Assembly: GCA_963930655.1 (NCBI GenBank) | Contig: OZ005617.1 | Location: 17,782,068 to 17,846,067 of the forward strand | DNA: 64,000 nucleotides | Direction: 5' to 3' | Source of the DNA: Myrica gale | Taxonomy: Eukaryota; Streptophyta; Magnoliopsida; Fagales; Myricaceae | Part shown: positions 1 to 12,893 of the stretch, one piece after another | Numbering within the stretch: position 1 is the stretch's first letter | How the letters are laid out: every line of letters starts with the position of its first letter | Position numbers and translations under genes: made by a program | The notes under the pieces: model-generated | Database searches by the model: none | Told to the model about the DNA's origin: nothing | Seen by the model: only the letters and a program-made list of their open reading frames with translations

Positions 1-164
1 ATAAATAATATATTTAATTTAATAAAATATAAATCATTTAAAATATTAATTAACCAAACAAACCCTTACAACAAAATAATATTCAAATCTTTAAAATTTG
101 AATTTTGAATTTTAAACCCAAAAAGCAAAATCACAATCCATTTCCAAACAAGCAGGTTGGTGCG

Positions 165-357
165 TTTGTGTACCAAAATTTTATCTCCTCTAAAATTTTA
201 ACACAATTAAATATTACAATATAATCTCTCTCTCCCCCATCAAATCATTACTATTTACTACAAAAATATAAAAAAATTATCTTTCTCTTCACTTTTTCAC
301 TAAATCCAATACCTAAAATTTTAACAACACTAAAATTTTACAACACAAACACTTAGT
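165..357. mobile_element. MITE family A, copy 1 (about 190 bp)
   Basis: Shares with copies at 8692 and 13915 the runs CTCTAAAATTTTAACACAAT, AATATTACAATATAA, CTTCACTTTTTCACTAAA and CCAATACCTAAAATTTTAAC. Ends (GCGTTTGTG.. and, inverted, AGTGTTTGTG..) are weak terminal inverted repeats of hAT-like type. Confidence 0.75.
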
Positions 358-359
358 AG

Positions 360-1310
360 TGCCCGCTTGGTTAGCCAAGGCCCATTCAAAACATGTTTTG
401 TTATTTGCTGATTTGATCACTGAAAGCTATGAAGCTTTTAATTTTTTATGGCGGAAGGGGCGCTGCAAATCCAGTGCTTCTTCTGTTCATCTTCATTGGT
501 GTACAAGATACATGGTAATAGGTAGCATTCCCTTATTATTATTATTCCTACAAGTCTTGGATGGATCAAAAAAATAATTTGTAAATTTTATTATAATTTT
601 TGGAAAAATATATAATTTGTAAAAGGCGTTGAAATTTATAAAATGTGTTTTGGGGCCATCAAAACAGAGGCCCAGTTATGCATCCACGTTCAGACGGACA
701 TCAAGGGAGAAAGAAGGAGCTGGCTTGATTGTCATTTACCTTGGTGACACGTGGCACTCTCTTTAAAAAAAATGACACCATTTAGGGCATAAAACTCCAA
801 CGCTGACAACGGGTGATTAGAACCGGACCGCAAATCGGATCAGACCACAAAATCGGACTGGTTTTGTGGTCTTTTGTAATACTCCTCTCTTACTTATCTA
901 TGTGGCATAGTTTTATATATAAAAAATATAAATTCTTATATAATTATGTTATGTGATAATTTATTATTCTTTGTTTTCTTCATAGCTGGGCAGGCAGGGT
1001 ACCTGGGGTGGCAGAGAGATTATACCCGGGGTGGCAGAGATATTGGATCTACACTTAAATTTACATTTTTATCTCCGTAATTAATTCTTTTAATCTAATT
1101 TAAATCAGTTAAAATGTCTTTTTATTTCATCTTGAAATTATTATTTTCCCTCCTTAATATACATATTTTTTTTAACTTAAGCATTTTTGCTAAAGATTTC
1201 CAACTCCACCTATGAGGCCTTAAGAAGATTAGTTCGTGCAGTAATCCTCGTTTGTGTGCATTCTATTACTATAAGAGAGCCTAGAGGGTAAGTACTGGCA
1301 CGAGGCGTGA
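360..1310. other. Intergenic, no gene seen
   Basis: AT-rich with two short GGGTGGCAGAGA copies at about 1007-1035. The frame at 359-577 starts at GTG and has no recognisable domain. Confidence 0.6.
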
Positions 1311-1311
1311 C

Positions 1312-2455
1312 ATCTTTGTAAGTTAAATCCGGTCCGGTTTGGACCGAATTTTATAAATCAGATAATGCGGTCCGGTCCATAGTTTTTAAGAATGCAATCC
1401 GAATTGGACCGGATCACATTATATATATATATATATTTATTTATTTATTAAAAAAATAGAAATAATACCAGCAATTTTTCCAACTTAAATAAGAATTGTA
1501 TGTCTTATAAAATATCACGTGCTATTTATTTATACATAATTGCTTGTTTTCGGTCCTATATAGTATATATGATACTATTCTATATATAACAACGATTAGT
1601 GATCAACAACATCAATCTTATCTTCCCCAATAAATAGATTTTATATACTTATCTAGTGCAGGTTATATAGAAGAATAAAGAATTAGTAACATTTCTAGAC
1701 AAATGAATTAAGTATTTAAATCTCTAAATGAATTCACATTTTTAAGTCTTTAAATGAATTCACATCTTTAAATTAATGAGCAAACTATGGTAGTAGTTAA
1801 ATGAATTCACATTTTTAAGTCTTTAAATAAATTCACATCTTTAAATTAATGAGCAAACTATGGTAAGAGTTAAATGAATTCATATTTTTAAGTCCTTAAA
1901 TGAATTCACATTTTCAAATCTTTAAATGAATTCACATATTTAAATTAATGAGCAAACTATAGTAGGAGTTAAATGAATTCACATTTTTAAGTCTTTAAAT
2001 CAATTCACATATTTAAATTAATGAGTAAACTATAGTAGTAGTTAAATGAATTCATATTTTCAAGTCTTTTAAATGAATTTACATCTTTAAGTCTTTAAAT
2101 GAATTCACATCTATAAGTCTTTAAATGAATTCACATTTATAAGTCTTTAAATGAATTTACATATTTAAATTAATGAGCAAACTATAGTATGAGTTAAATG
2201 AATTCACATTTTTAAATTAATGAGCAAACTATGATAGAAGTTCACATTTTTTCAATCTCAAAATTAAAAAATGTGTGTTGAAAAATGAAAAAAATAACGA
2301 AAAAAGGAAAAAAAAATTGAAACCGATTTGGACCACTTAACAGCAGACCGGACCACTTATAAGTGGTTCGGTCCGGTCCTCTATTTTAGTACCGAATATC
2401 CGGTTCGACCGCATTCCGGTCCGAAAATCGGACCGTATTTAAGGTCCTGCAGCCC
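1312..2455. mobile_element. Element with GGACCG-rich arms around a minisatellite
   Basis: Left TTAAATCCGGTCCGGTTTGG and the right read inverted TTAAATACGGTCCGATTTTCGG are related, with several GGTCCGG motifs in each arm. The right end, inverted, is TAGGGCTGCAGGACC, a hAT-like terminus; the matching left terminus is missing. The minisatellite occupies most of the middle. Confidence 0.5.
1715..2250. repeat. Minisatellite based on AAATGAATTCACAT
   Basis: Many units of TTAAATGAATTCACATTTTTAAGTCT-type (about 24 bp). These are organised into longer units that end ATTAATGAGCAAACTATAGTAG(T/G)AG. Units differ by point changes and by number of short units per long unit. Confidence 0.85.
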
Positions 2456-3215
2456 TACGCAACGCCAACTAAAACTGGTTGTGAGACAGGTCAAGAATCA
2501 AGAAGCTCGTTCCAAATGCCAACAAGGTATGATATTAAATTTTGCATTATTATTGTCACATAAATACATTAAAAAATAACGGTAGGTATGTATATATTAT
2601 AGGAATAAAGGATTGGACATGCAATTGTTTTTTTTAATTTTCTTTTGGGTCTTTTACAGAGAGAAGTGAGAACAAACATGTGGAACAGCTAATAAAGCTG
2701 CTTTTAACCTCGAATTATATAAATTTTGACTTTCCAGAGTAAGAGATTCAGACAGCCAGACAGGTACAACTACACGAATGTTTTTGTACCCATTCTATGC
2801 CCTGTTTGGAACTGATAAAGGAGGCAAGAAATTTCAGTTTATTTTTAGTGGGATGGTAAAGTTTTTTTTTTATTATCAATTTCTGATTTAAAAGTCATCA
2901 GCACTACGAAAAGCTGTCACTTTTCCAATGTAAAGTGTATGCATGTGACACAACACTTTCTCCTTTTTCCGGCAATAATCCATTAGGATTTTGAAAATGA
3001 TTTTTCACGGTGGCGTGACCGTATGACATTTTTATCAAAATTATAAGTTATAAGTATTGAACAATAATAAATTTAATTGGGTGTTTACTTTCAATTAAAA
3101 AAAATATTTCTTAGTCCTTGCGTAGTTGAGTTTGGCATAGTTTTCATAACATAACAGGTCTTTGGGTATTTCTTAAAAAAAAAAAAAAAAAAAGCTTTCT
3201 ATCAACTTTTTGTCT
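2456..3215. other. Intergenic, no gene seen
   Basis: AT-rich DNA with a poly-A run at 3173-3193 just before the hAT element. Nothing recognisable. Confidence 0.6.
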
Positions 3216-3223
3216 AGCTTCAC

Positions 3224-3502
3224 CAGGGCTGGCTCAACTCTTAGACAACTTAGCCAGTTGCCTAAGGCCTCATTTTGAATAAGAGGTCTCATAACTAAAA
3301 AGAAAACAAAAAGTAAAATAAAAATAAAACTGCCCTTAAATGCATGATGAACAAATAAATTAAAAACAAATGAGATTTAGGCTCACTTGATTAGTAATTT
3401 TATATCTGAAAATTATTTTTAAATATTTTTTTAAAAAATTTATATAAAAAGGCCTAATTTTTAGTATGGCCTTAGGCCTCATTTTTTATTGAGCCGGTCC
3501 TG
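3224..3502. mobile_element. Small hAT-type element, 279 bp
   Basis: Termini CAGGGCTGGCTCAA and, inverted, CAGGACCGGCTCAAT. An exact 8-bp target duplication AGCTTCAC lies at 3216-3223 and 3503-3510. Internal sequence is AT-rich with CCTAAGGCCTCATTTT and TTAGGCCTCATTTTTT near the two ends in matching positions. No coding capacity. Confidence 0.88.
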
Positions 3503-4512
3503 AGCTTCACTAACAACAGAAGGTCAATATCAGCAACATACTAAGGTAAGGTAACTGCCCAATAAGTGAAATATTGATGTTATAGGCTTTCTGCTCCTGT
3601 TTGTTGTATAGGTCTTAGAGGTTTATTTGTATTCAGCACTGTTATACTCTTTCCAGTGAAATGAATTTTCATGTTTGCCTAAAAAAAAGAAATAATACGC
3701 ACGTGAAAGGAGTATAAGTTTGAGTCGACCCAGTTGGAACGGTAATATCTTATGGAACACGGATGAAATGTGACTTATTTGATAAGTGGATTTATACCAA
3801 TAGGTTTATACTTTTTACTATAATACAATTTGTAGTGTAATGTATCAACTTTTGTAGTTTATTGTGTAAAATTTTAAATGAGTGATAGTTAAAGTAAATA
3901 GAAAAATCCAACAGGAAGGAGGAGAAGAGCTGTCCCGTTGAACATAAAGAGTAGCTGCCTGCCTTTTCCCAAATATGAAAGGATTATTGAAGAAACTGTA
4001 AGGTAACGGAGTGCTTCTTTCCCGTTTAGGATAGCCAATTGTTTCAAGCAATCAAAAGCTACCCAAAAGGAAAAAGCTTCAGATGATCTCAGAACAACAA
4101 AACAAAAATGGTATAGACGATTGACAAGTCAAGAAACGAAACGAAAAAGATAAAACAAACGAGTTGGTTTTGATCACGTAACACAAGATGCAAAGGGTCA
4201 TAATTTAGATCAGGTTGGTATTTATGGCTACAGACAAAGATGAAAAGGCTCGGAGGAAGAAAATAAAAAAAAAAAGGGGTCAAAATCATTGCAGGAATTT
4301 TGTAAGTCGCTTGCCACGTTTATGATTAATTATACCGTAAATTGAGCTCAAAATCATGGCTGCAAAAATGTTTGCTAAAAATATAAAACCCATATAAGGG
4401 CTGCAATTTGGCGATTTAAAATTAAGATTTCACATGTTTTTTTTTCTCTACGTAAAAGGAAAATGACTCGTGTCATGATGTTATGAAATCCACAAAATTT
4501 GAGTTTTGTTTA

Positions 4513-4976
4513 GGACAAATGTACTTTTCACTCATTATTAGGATTTTTGACACATTACATACTAAATTATCAGCTTAGACACATGATACCTTCTAACTAT
4601 CAATTACACTTTGCACACTCTGTCAAATTTTTAGACTAAATTGATCATAATACTTTTGATCTATTGTACATATAATGAAGATATTGTTGTCAATTCATTA
4701 TCTTAAAGATGATATAAATTGTCTAACATTAGAAGTATAATATCTTTGGTCCACTGTACATATATTGAAGATATTGTTATCAATTTATTATCCAAAAATA
4801 CGGTATAAAGTGTCTAACATTGATAATTTGATGGTGAAATGCGTCAAAATGGATAGTTTAAGTCTTAAGATGTAAATTGTCTAACATTGATAGTTGAAGG
4901 GTACAATATGTCAAAACTGATAATTTAAGATAATGTGTCGAACCTGATAATTGATGGGTAACAAAATGTATCTATC
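4513..4976. mobile_element. Diverged foldback element
   Basis: Both halves contain paired copies of phrases such as GACACATTACAT, AACTATCAATT and TGTCTAACATTGATA in inverted arrangement. Left end about GTACTTTTCACTCA and right end about TGGGTAACAAAATGTA. Ends approximate, no clear duplication. Confidence 0.5.
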
Positions 4977-5009
4977 TTTCTTTCTTTTTACTTGAAGATA
5001 CAACAACTA

Positions 5010-5365
5010 TGTTTGGTTAATGATTTTAAAAATATATATTTTTTTATTTTTAAAATGTTTTCCAATCAAAACATGTTTTTTTCACACACAAAACATTTCA
5101 ATCTTCGATAAAATTTTCTTTCTAATCATTAGCCTCAATTTATGTGAAAACAACACAAAAATAAGAAAAAAAAAACTTTTACAAAAACCTGTAAAAACTC
5201 ATCTCACAAACATACAAACCTATTTTTTTGACTCTCACATTCCCAAGAGAATCAATTTCAAAAACTTTCTATTTCCAAACATCATTCCAATGGACCCCAT
5301 CATTCACACAAACATTTAAAAAAATATATTTCAAATTTTTTTCTTAATCATTAAAAAAACGTTTT
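5010..5365. mobile_element. Possible MITE with AT-rich terminal inverted repeats
   Basis: Left TTTGGTTAATGATTTTAAAAA and, inverted, right GTTTTTTTAATGATTAAGAAA are similar, followed by ATATATTT in both. The spanning open frame is low-complexity and not a gene. Confidence 0.45.
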
Positions 5366-5369
5366 CAAT

Positions 5370-7022
5370 AGCCTTGCCGAAATTTCCGGTACACCCAGAG
5401 GACAAAATTGAAGACGGCATGACATTAACACAAATTGAAGACGGCTAGAATTGGTCCGAGCCGTGTTCATTGAATGGTTTCTCATACCCAGTTGCTTTTC
5501 ACATGTACTCTGCTCCTTCGAGTCTTCAAAGCCTTAAAGAAAATTCAAAATTAAAAAATTTACAATATTCAGTTATATTTTCATTGATTTTCCCAATCAA
5601 GTTCGACAAAAGGACAAACTCTACAAATCACCCTCCCCGAGTTTTCAAATGAAATATAAAATAAAAATGAGGTTCCAATCAGTCGGAGACCCACTGTGGG
5701 GCGCGAGAGTCGAGGATTATGTTGTATTTTTTTAGGATTCAAATATATTCACAGAACTATCACGGAAAATATTCAGAATTCAGACACAAATATAAATGCA
5801 TTTTACATAATCTCCAACAACTTTTTCCTTTTTTTATTCAACGTAAATTTTCTCTCTATGTATTTTTCACATAACTCCAATATTTTTTTATTAAACAATT
5901 ACATCAAATCATTTCTCTCTCCACTTTACACAAACAACAATAAAACACCATTCAACATAAATATTCACAACTTCTCTAAAATTCTACATTTTTACTCAAA
6001 CCGAATATATCTCTTGCCCCATCATGTTTTCTCGTTTTCTTTAAAAAAAAATCATTGTTACTTGTTAGAAGGGATATTATAAACTTTTATTTATGTCTAA
6101 ATTTTTTTGACAGGCTGGAGTGGAGTCCCTCAACCTTTGCTTTATGGCTATTTAAAAGGTCATTGTTAGTAAAATTTAAATATTTTAATTAATTTAGTAC
6201 TTAAGAACGAGCCTGATATTATATATATCTCAATTAGGCCATTCAACAAATATTTTAGAGGTATACTACATTGAAACTAGCCCTAAGATGTAGTTTTTTT
6301 TTTTACATATGGGCATGCATTTTGGCATATATAATTTGAATTAGAATTATCTATAATATTTTGAGCATATTTGCAAAACTAAAATTTTGGCCTAAATTAA
6401 TTAAATCAAAAATTTTAAGCGAGAAAATAATAATAAACTATCTTCAAAATTATATTTTTTCTTATAATCAAATTATCGTGTTCAATTACATATAAAAAAA
6501 TCATTCTAATAATTTATCTCTATTTTTTTACCAATTCCGCATAAAATTCAACCTTTTGCATTACTTTCTTTCAAAATTAAATAAAACTTGAATTCATCTC
6601 AATTTTTACAACATTCCTAAACTTTCCATAAAATAGTTTGCAAATAGAATCAAATGTACGAATTACACTATACAATTTATCGTGTTCTACCTTATGGAAT
6701 GATGTCAGTAATAAAATTATAGTAATGTGACTTTTATAACATTTAATTCTTATGTTTCTATTATTTTCTAGATTTTACGAACACATAATTGTACCTATAA
6801 TTTTTAATTGATAGTTGGGTTTGGTCTATCTTGCGAGATACTTTTATGTCTTCTTCTATACTTAAAAAATAATAATTAAATTGCATTAAAAGAGGTTTCA
6901 TATTATTTATAACATTTTAGCAGGAGTTATTATTTTAAAAAAATAATAATGGAGGGAAAGGGGGACAGAGAGAGCACCACCTGTCTGTCACAGTGTTACC
7001 TCCGGTAGACACCTAATACTTT
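5370..7022. other. Intergenic, no gene seen
   Basis: Very AT-rich. The 128-residue frame at 5696-6082 is Asn/Phe/Ile-rich low-complexity sequence from AT-rich DNA and not convincing. Confidence 0.6.
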
Positions 7023-7031
7023 TAATTTTAA

Positions 7032-7573
7032 GGGAAATATATAAAAAGCACACTAGGTTTTAACACCTTTTGTGAAAACTCATCGGGTTTTAAAAAGTTT
7101 CAAATTGCTCACTAGGTTTATCATTTTTATATAAAAACTCACTGAACTCAATATCGTTAGTCCCGTTTAACATAAAATTCATCACGTCCAATAATGATAC
7201 GACACGTTTCACTAAATAAATAAAAATTACAAATAAATCTAAAATTAACAAAAAAAAAGTATTAATTTAAAAAAAACACCCCGATCCTTTCACTGTGGAG
7301 GGGGAACCTGGCGCCTCTGGGCGGCCATGAGTGGACCTCCTCCACTCGTCGGCATGAGTTGCGTGATGAGGGGAGGTCCGTTAAATTATTTAGTGACACG
7401 TGTCATATTGTGATTGGACGTAATGAATTTTTCGTTAAACGAGGCTAATGACATTGAGTTCAATGAATTTTCATACAAAAATGATAAATTTAATGAGCAA
7501 TTTGAAACTTTTTAAAACGTGATAAATTTTCACAAAAGACGTTAAAATTCAGTGTAATATTTGTATATTTACC
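7032..7573. mobile_element. Mutator-like foldback MITE, 542 bp
   Basis: Arms of about 190 bp pair end to end (GGGAAATATA... and, inverted, GGTAAATATA..., with CTTTTGTGAAAA and AAAAAGTTTCAAATTGCTCA in both). An exact 9-bp target duplication TAATTTTAA lies at 7023-7031 and 7574-7582. Nine-base duplications and long inverted arms point to the Mutator superfamily. The middle is a GC-rich unpaired stretch around 7280-7370. No coding capacity. Confidence 0.85.
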
Positions 7574-7767
7574 TAATTTTAATTTCAGCCGCGGAGCTTT
7601 TCTTTCTGTACTCGCCGATGCGGACCCATTAATATCAGAATTATGTTCGATAATCCTCATATTCCCACTTGCTACAGTAAGTACAACGGATATACTCGGT
7701 TACCGCCTCGCCATGTTGTTAGCTTGACACTTGACACCCTCGTGACTACCTGGGTCAATTATATTAA

Positions 7768-8128
7768 GCGAAATATATAATTTTCACCAACAAATTACCG
7801 AATTAGTGACATTGCAACTTAAATTATAATGTTTAAAATATTGCACCCTAAATTAAATATTTTGTAACAACTATTAATATTAAACTTTTTACATTCTCTA
7901 TTTGACAATAATATACTTGAGAAATCAATGAGTTGACAAAAATATCTTTAATATATAGAAAATGGGTCAAAGACATTATCTTCGTTTTAGTTAAAATTTG
8001 ACAAATGATGTAAAGTGTCAAAAATTGGTAGTTAAATGATGCAATATGTCAAAACTGGTAATTTAAGGTGTAAAATGAAAAAAACTATAATAATTTATGG
8101 GTGAAAAATGTATTTTCCATTATTATTA
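7768..8128. mobile_element. Diverged foldback element
   Basis: Left end ATATATAATTTTCACC and right end GGTGAAAAATGTATTTTCC pair. Inside, TTGACAAATGATGTAAAGTGT and AATTGGTAGTTAAATGATG resemble the elements at 4513 and 45136. Confidence 0.5.
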
Positions 8129-8691
8129 ACCTTTTCATCGAGCTTGAACGGTGTCATGGTTTCATTGTTCCTGAGCCCATAAAAGACAAATTAAAAAAAA
8201 AATGCATTTATCTTCAAACAAATAAAAAAGGCATTTATCCATTTCGCATATTTTTGGTTTTAATCGTACGTTAATTTTTATATATGATTAATGAGATCAG
8301 GCCGTATAGCTTATTATAACAAATTTTATAAATCTAACAGAACATAAAAAAGTACAAAATTTTATTATGAGTTTTGCTGAAAATTTGGCTTTTAAAATAA
8401 AAAATTTATGCAACTATAAATTAAAAAAATTAAAATAAAATTTTATCCTCCAAAAATGCATGTGTTGAGTAACTGCCTCTCAAAATTGGCTTATATAGCT
8501 TCCAATTTCAATTATCAACAAGATTTTTAAGCTCCATAAAATATATTTTTATATTAAATCATCTCCAAAAAAACTATTAAGAATATATCAGTACTGGATG
8601 TGCAAAATTCAAGTTTTGGAAAAAAAAATCGTTTTGCGTTGTCTTATTAATTTTCTATCCATCCTTTTCCTGACCAAACAGTTAGACTGCG

Positions 8692-8882
8692 TTTGCTTGT
8701 TAAAATTTTACACCCTCTAAAATTTTAACACAATAAAATATTACAATATAACCTCTCTCCCATCAAATCACTACTATTCACTACAAAAAATATAAAAAAT
8801 TACTTCTATCTTCACTTTTTCACTAAACCCAATACCTAAAATTTTAACAACAATAGAATTTTACAAAACAAAGACACTATAT
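8692..8882. mobile_element. MITE family A, copy 2
   Basis: Same order of shared runs as copy 1, with GCGTTTGCTTG at the left and, inverted, AGTGTCTTTGTTTTG at the right. It lies about 500 bp upstream of the GALT6-like start codon. Confidence 0.75.
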
Positions 8883-9386
8883 ATATTAGTTATATAATTG
8901 TCATCCGTTAGGAAAAACGGTCATTTGGTCATTTTCATTTTGATCCAAAAGGAGTTAGGAGAGAGGAAAATGTGTCCCACTTGGATGCGCGAATGCTCCA
9001 GCGAGTAGACTCCACCAAGCATCTTTGGTTGTCTTTTCCTTTTTTATTTTTATTTTCTTAATTTCTCAAATATTCATGCCCCCAATTCTTAATAGTTCCT
9101 CAATTTGAAAATATTCTCTCATTCCAGGAAAGAGCTCTCGTCACCGACCTCAATTCCAATTCCCCATATCCCTCAAAACGCCTCTGAATATGGTCTTTAA
9201 TTTCCCTCGCTCTGCACGATTGTGGCCATTGTTGCTGACCTAACTCTCTTTCCCTGTAGCTTCTCAAATTCTCTATATATTTCTTCTGTAATTTTCTCAT
9301 TTTCAAAAGATTTTGAACACCAACACAGTGCAAGATTAGAGATTCGTTTCGGGTTGCAGGGGGTTAATTGTGTAAAAAATTGGGGG
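8883..9386 (+). promoter_or_regulatory. Promoter and 5' leader of the GALT6-like gene
   Basis: Between the MITE at 8692 and the start codon. A TATA-like TCTATATATTT is at about 9271. The 5' UTR cannot be set from sequence alone. Confidence 0.4.
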
Positions 9387-12300
9387 ATGAAGAGGGGTAA
9401 ATTTGAAAAGCTCGATATGTTCGTGTCTCTGAGCAGGCAGAGGTCGTTTCAGATTCTGATCGGAGCGGGGCTTTTGTATCTGCTTCTGGTAACCATAGAA
9501 CTCCCCTTCGTGTTCAGGACTGGGTTCGGTACTGTGTCCCAGGAGGCTCTCTCTCGGCCCTCTCAGCTCGAGTCCGAGGAGGACTTTGAAGAACGAGAAG
9601 CCCCGTCTCGCCCCCACAAACTCATCTCCCTTACCTCGTCCCAGCCGACTCAGTCTCGACCCGTCAAGTACAAGATTCTATCCGGCTTGGCGTTCGACCC
9701 GAAAGCTTTCGATTCGGTCCGTGGGGACGGGGCTTCGGAGCTTTACAAGTCCGCTAGAGTGGCCTGGGAAGCGGGGAACACGTTCTGGAAAGAGATTCAA
9801 TCGGGAAAAGCTAAAGCTATCGTCGAGAAGAACGAAAACCGGTCGGTGGAGCGGTGTCCGCATTCCGTTTCTCTGTCCGGGTCTGAATTCATTACCCGAA
9901 AGCAAGTCATGGTGCTGCCCTGTGGGCTCACGTTGGGGTCGCACGTGACTTTGGTCGGGAAGCCGAGGCCGGCGCATGCTGAGCACGAGCCGAGAATATC
10001 GCTGGTGAGGGACGATGAAGATTCGGTGATGGTGTCGCAGTTCATGTTGGAGTTGCAGGGTTTGAAGACTGTTGAGGGCGAGGACCCACCTAGAGTTTTG
10101 CATTTCAACCCAAGGTTGAAAGGGGACTGGAGCGGAAAGCCCGTGCTTGAACTCAATACTTGCTATAGGATGCAGTGGGGATCCCCGTTAAGGTGCGAGG
10201 GGTGGAAGTCTAAGGCTGATGAAGAAACCGGTGAGTGACTGATTAATAATTTGCTGATGAATGTACGTAGTATTCACAGTGGAGCTGCTTTATGTTCGGC
10301 TTTCTTTGCTTGATCTGTTTGAGTCATTGGATAGGTGAAATGAGGTGGTCTTGATGCATTAGAGACTATTCTTGGTGTGGTAGCTCGTAAAAAAGCTACC
10401 TTTACTGGTGAAGCATTTGTGGATGGTAAAGGAACTTACAAGTGATTAGTAGATTTTATTCCAAGAGTGATTATATTTCAAAACAAATTGCTTCTGGGGT
10501 TTTAAATTGCATACTTTCTGAGTGCATTTGAAGGAAGTACTATATATCACAGCAGCATAGGTGTTTTGCGGTTTTGTGTGAATGTTTATGTAAATAGTTT
10601 AGTATTTTAGTCTTCAATTGGATATTCCTTTTGACATTAATTTTAGTTCACTGCCTTTCTATTTCATGAACTGCAACCCTCAAGCATTATATGGGGAAAA
10701 ATGGTTTTGAATAGAGGATTTTGTTGGGGTTCTCTTCGATCAAGTTTATACCTAGATATGTTATACTTATTGGCCATTTGCTCTGTCAAATCTGCATGAC
10801 CCCTTTCATTTTCTGAACCTGTTCTAGAAAGCACCATTATATATACTGGGAAACTATTTCTTTTGGCTTCATTATGTTTCCTGTGGTAACAGCAAATTGA
10901 ACAATTCCTTTGACTGGCTGCAGTTGATGATCAGGTGAAGTGTGAGAAGTGGATTCGAGATGATGACAGCGGCTCGGAGGAGTCTAAGACGACATGGTGG
11001 TTGAACCGGCTAATAGGCCGAACGAAAAAGGTTACTGTTGACTGGCCATACCCATTTGCAGAGGGCAAGCTATTTGTTCTTACCCTTAGTGCGGGATTGG
11101 AGGGTTATCATATTAGTATTGATGGGAGGCATGTCACCTCTTTCCCTTATCGCACCGTAAGTATTGTCCTACAAACTTCTTTTCTCAGGATGGATGTACA
11201 TTTCTTTTAAGATTGTTTGTTAATTTCAACAGGGGTTTACTCTGGAGGATGCAACCGGGCTATCAGTGATTGGGGATGTCGATGTCCACTCTATATATGC
11301 TGCCTCTTTACCTGCATCACATCCCAGTTTTGCTCCACAGCGGCATCTTGAGTTTTCAGGCAGATGGAAAGCCTCACCGCTTCCAGATGGCGGCGTGGAA
11401 CTTTTCATTGGTATTCTTTCTGCTGGCAACCATTTTGCCGAGCGGATGGCTGTAAGGAAGTCTTGGATGCAGCATAAGCTTATCAAGTCTTCAAATGCGG
11501 TAGCTCGTTTCTTTGTAGCACTGGTAATTTTCAACAATTTTGGCACTTGTAGTTATGATGGTTTTAGTAAAGTACAAAACATAAATATATGATTATTAAA
11601 GACCTTTTGAATTGATATTCGGACAGCACGTAAGAAAGGAAGTTAATGTTGAATTGAAGAAAGAAGCAGAGTTTTTTGGAGACATTGTTATTGTGCCTTA
11701 CATGGATAACTATGATCTAGTTGTGCTGAAGACTGTTGCCATCTGTGAATATGGGGTGAGTTTTCTGGGAAAAAGTACAAACTGAAGAATGTTAACATTA
11801 ACTCGTGGGTTATCCTTTAATGACAAGTATACTTAATGTCTTCAATTGTTCTCAGGTTCGCACAGCATCTGCCAAGTATATTATGAAGTGTGATGATGAT
11901 ACATTTGTGAGAGTGGATGCAGTTTTTGACGAAGCAAAGAAAGTCCCCAATGGTAGAAGCTTGTATATCGGGAATATAAATTACTACCATAAGCCCTTGC
12001 GCTATGGTAAATGGGAGGTTACATATGAGGTACGGGAGAACCTACTGGCCCTGATACCCTTGGTATAATTAACTAGTTTATTGTTCCTATAGTTTGCATG
12101 ACTTTTAACCTTTTATGTCGAGTGAATACATTATTTTTTGGATAATATTTGCAAAATTTCATCAAGTCCTCTGTATTATGGTGTAGTTTTTGCAGTTAGG
12201 CTTTTCTACTGGTTATGACATCCAATTGATTTGTGGACTTGCCTTGATTTTCTTGTAGAACTGGTTAAATGTGGGATGATTCCTGACTTCTTATTTTTAT

Positions 12301-12893
12301 CTTTAGATTTTGCTTGTGAGGAGATTTCAATCTTGTGTAACCTAGATCAGCGTTCTTCAATTGTAGTTTTGAGTTGTGAGAATTTTCTTTGCTGCAATGA
12401 AAGCAATTCTCCTGCCTTGCTTGTGTCACTGTTGTTCTCCATTATGTGTTTCAGGAGTGGCCAGAAGAAGATTATCCACCCTATGCTAATGGACCAGGCT
12501 ATATTTTGTCATCAGACATAGCACACTTCATTGTATCTGAGTTTGAGAAACGTAAATTAAGGGTACGCAATGGATCCTCTCTCTCTTTCTCTCAGTGTGT
12601 GAGTGGGCTAGTGCAAGCGTGGCGATAATGGGATTTATAGCTTCTTTTTGGCTGATTCTCGATGTAATTACAACTTTGTGCAGATGTTTAAAATGGAAGA
12701 TGTGAGTATGGGAATGTGGGTGGAGCAATTCAACAGCACAAAACCGGTTCTTTATCTGCATAGCTTGAGGTTCTGCCAGTTTGGGTGCATAGAAGATTAT
12801 TATACAGCTCATTACCAGTCCCCAAGGCAGATGATCTGCATGTGGGACAAGTTGCAAATGCAGGGAAGGGCTCACTGCTGCAACATGAGATGA
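9387..12893 (+). CDS. GALT6-like: Hydroxyproline O-galactosyltransferase, GALT6/B3GALT19-like, 7 exons
   Basis: The family transfers galactose from UDP-galactose to hydroxyproline of arabinogalactan proteins in the Golgi. Joined exons are 9387-10230, 10924-11156, 11233-11523, 11627-11755, 11856-12029, 12455-12562 and 12684-12893. All introns are GT-AG and the total is 1989 nt, giving 662 aa. Visible parts: a short basic cytoplasmic tail, a signal anchor at about residues 21-43 ([19 protein letters not shown]), a galectin-like domain at about 178-387 ([24 protein letters not shown]), and a GT31 domain at about 415-640 with RMAVRKSWM, the metal-binding CDDDTF (DDD at 512-514), NGPGYI and MEDVSMG. 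It ends in CCNMR. I chose ATG 9387 because [16 protein letters not shown] matches the family N-terminus. An in-frame ATG at 9222 would put 55 unrelated residues in front. Family membership is certain; the assignment to GALT6 over GALT2/4/5 is likely. Nothing looks broken. Confidence 0.95.

Noticed and set aside
5696-6082. 128-residue open frame
   Set aside because: Asn/Phe/Ile-rich, from AT-rich DNA, no motif, no upstream signals.
9222-9386. Upstream start extending the GALT protein by 55 residues
   Set aside because: The added residues would precede the signal anchor and are unlike the family; the ATG at 9387 gives the known N-terminus.
9678-10156. Minus-strand frames opposite GALT exon 1
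   Set aside because: Shadows of the GC-richer coding exon; no domain in them, whereas the plus strand gives a full family match.
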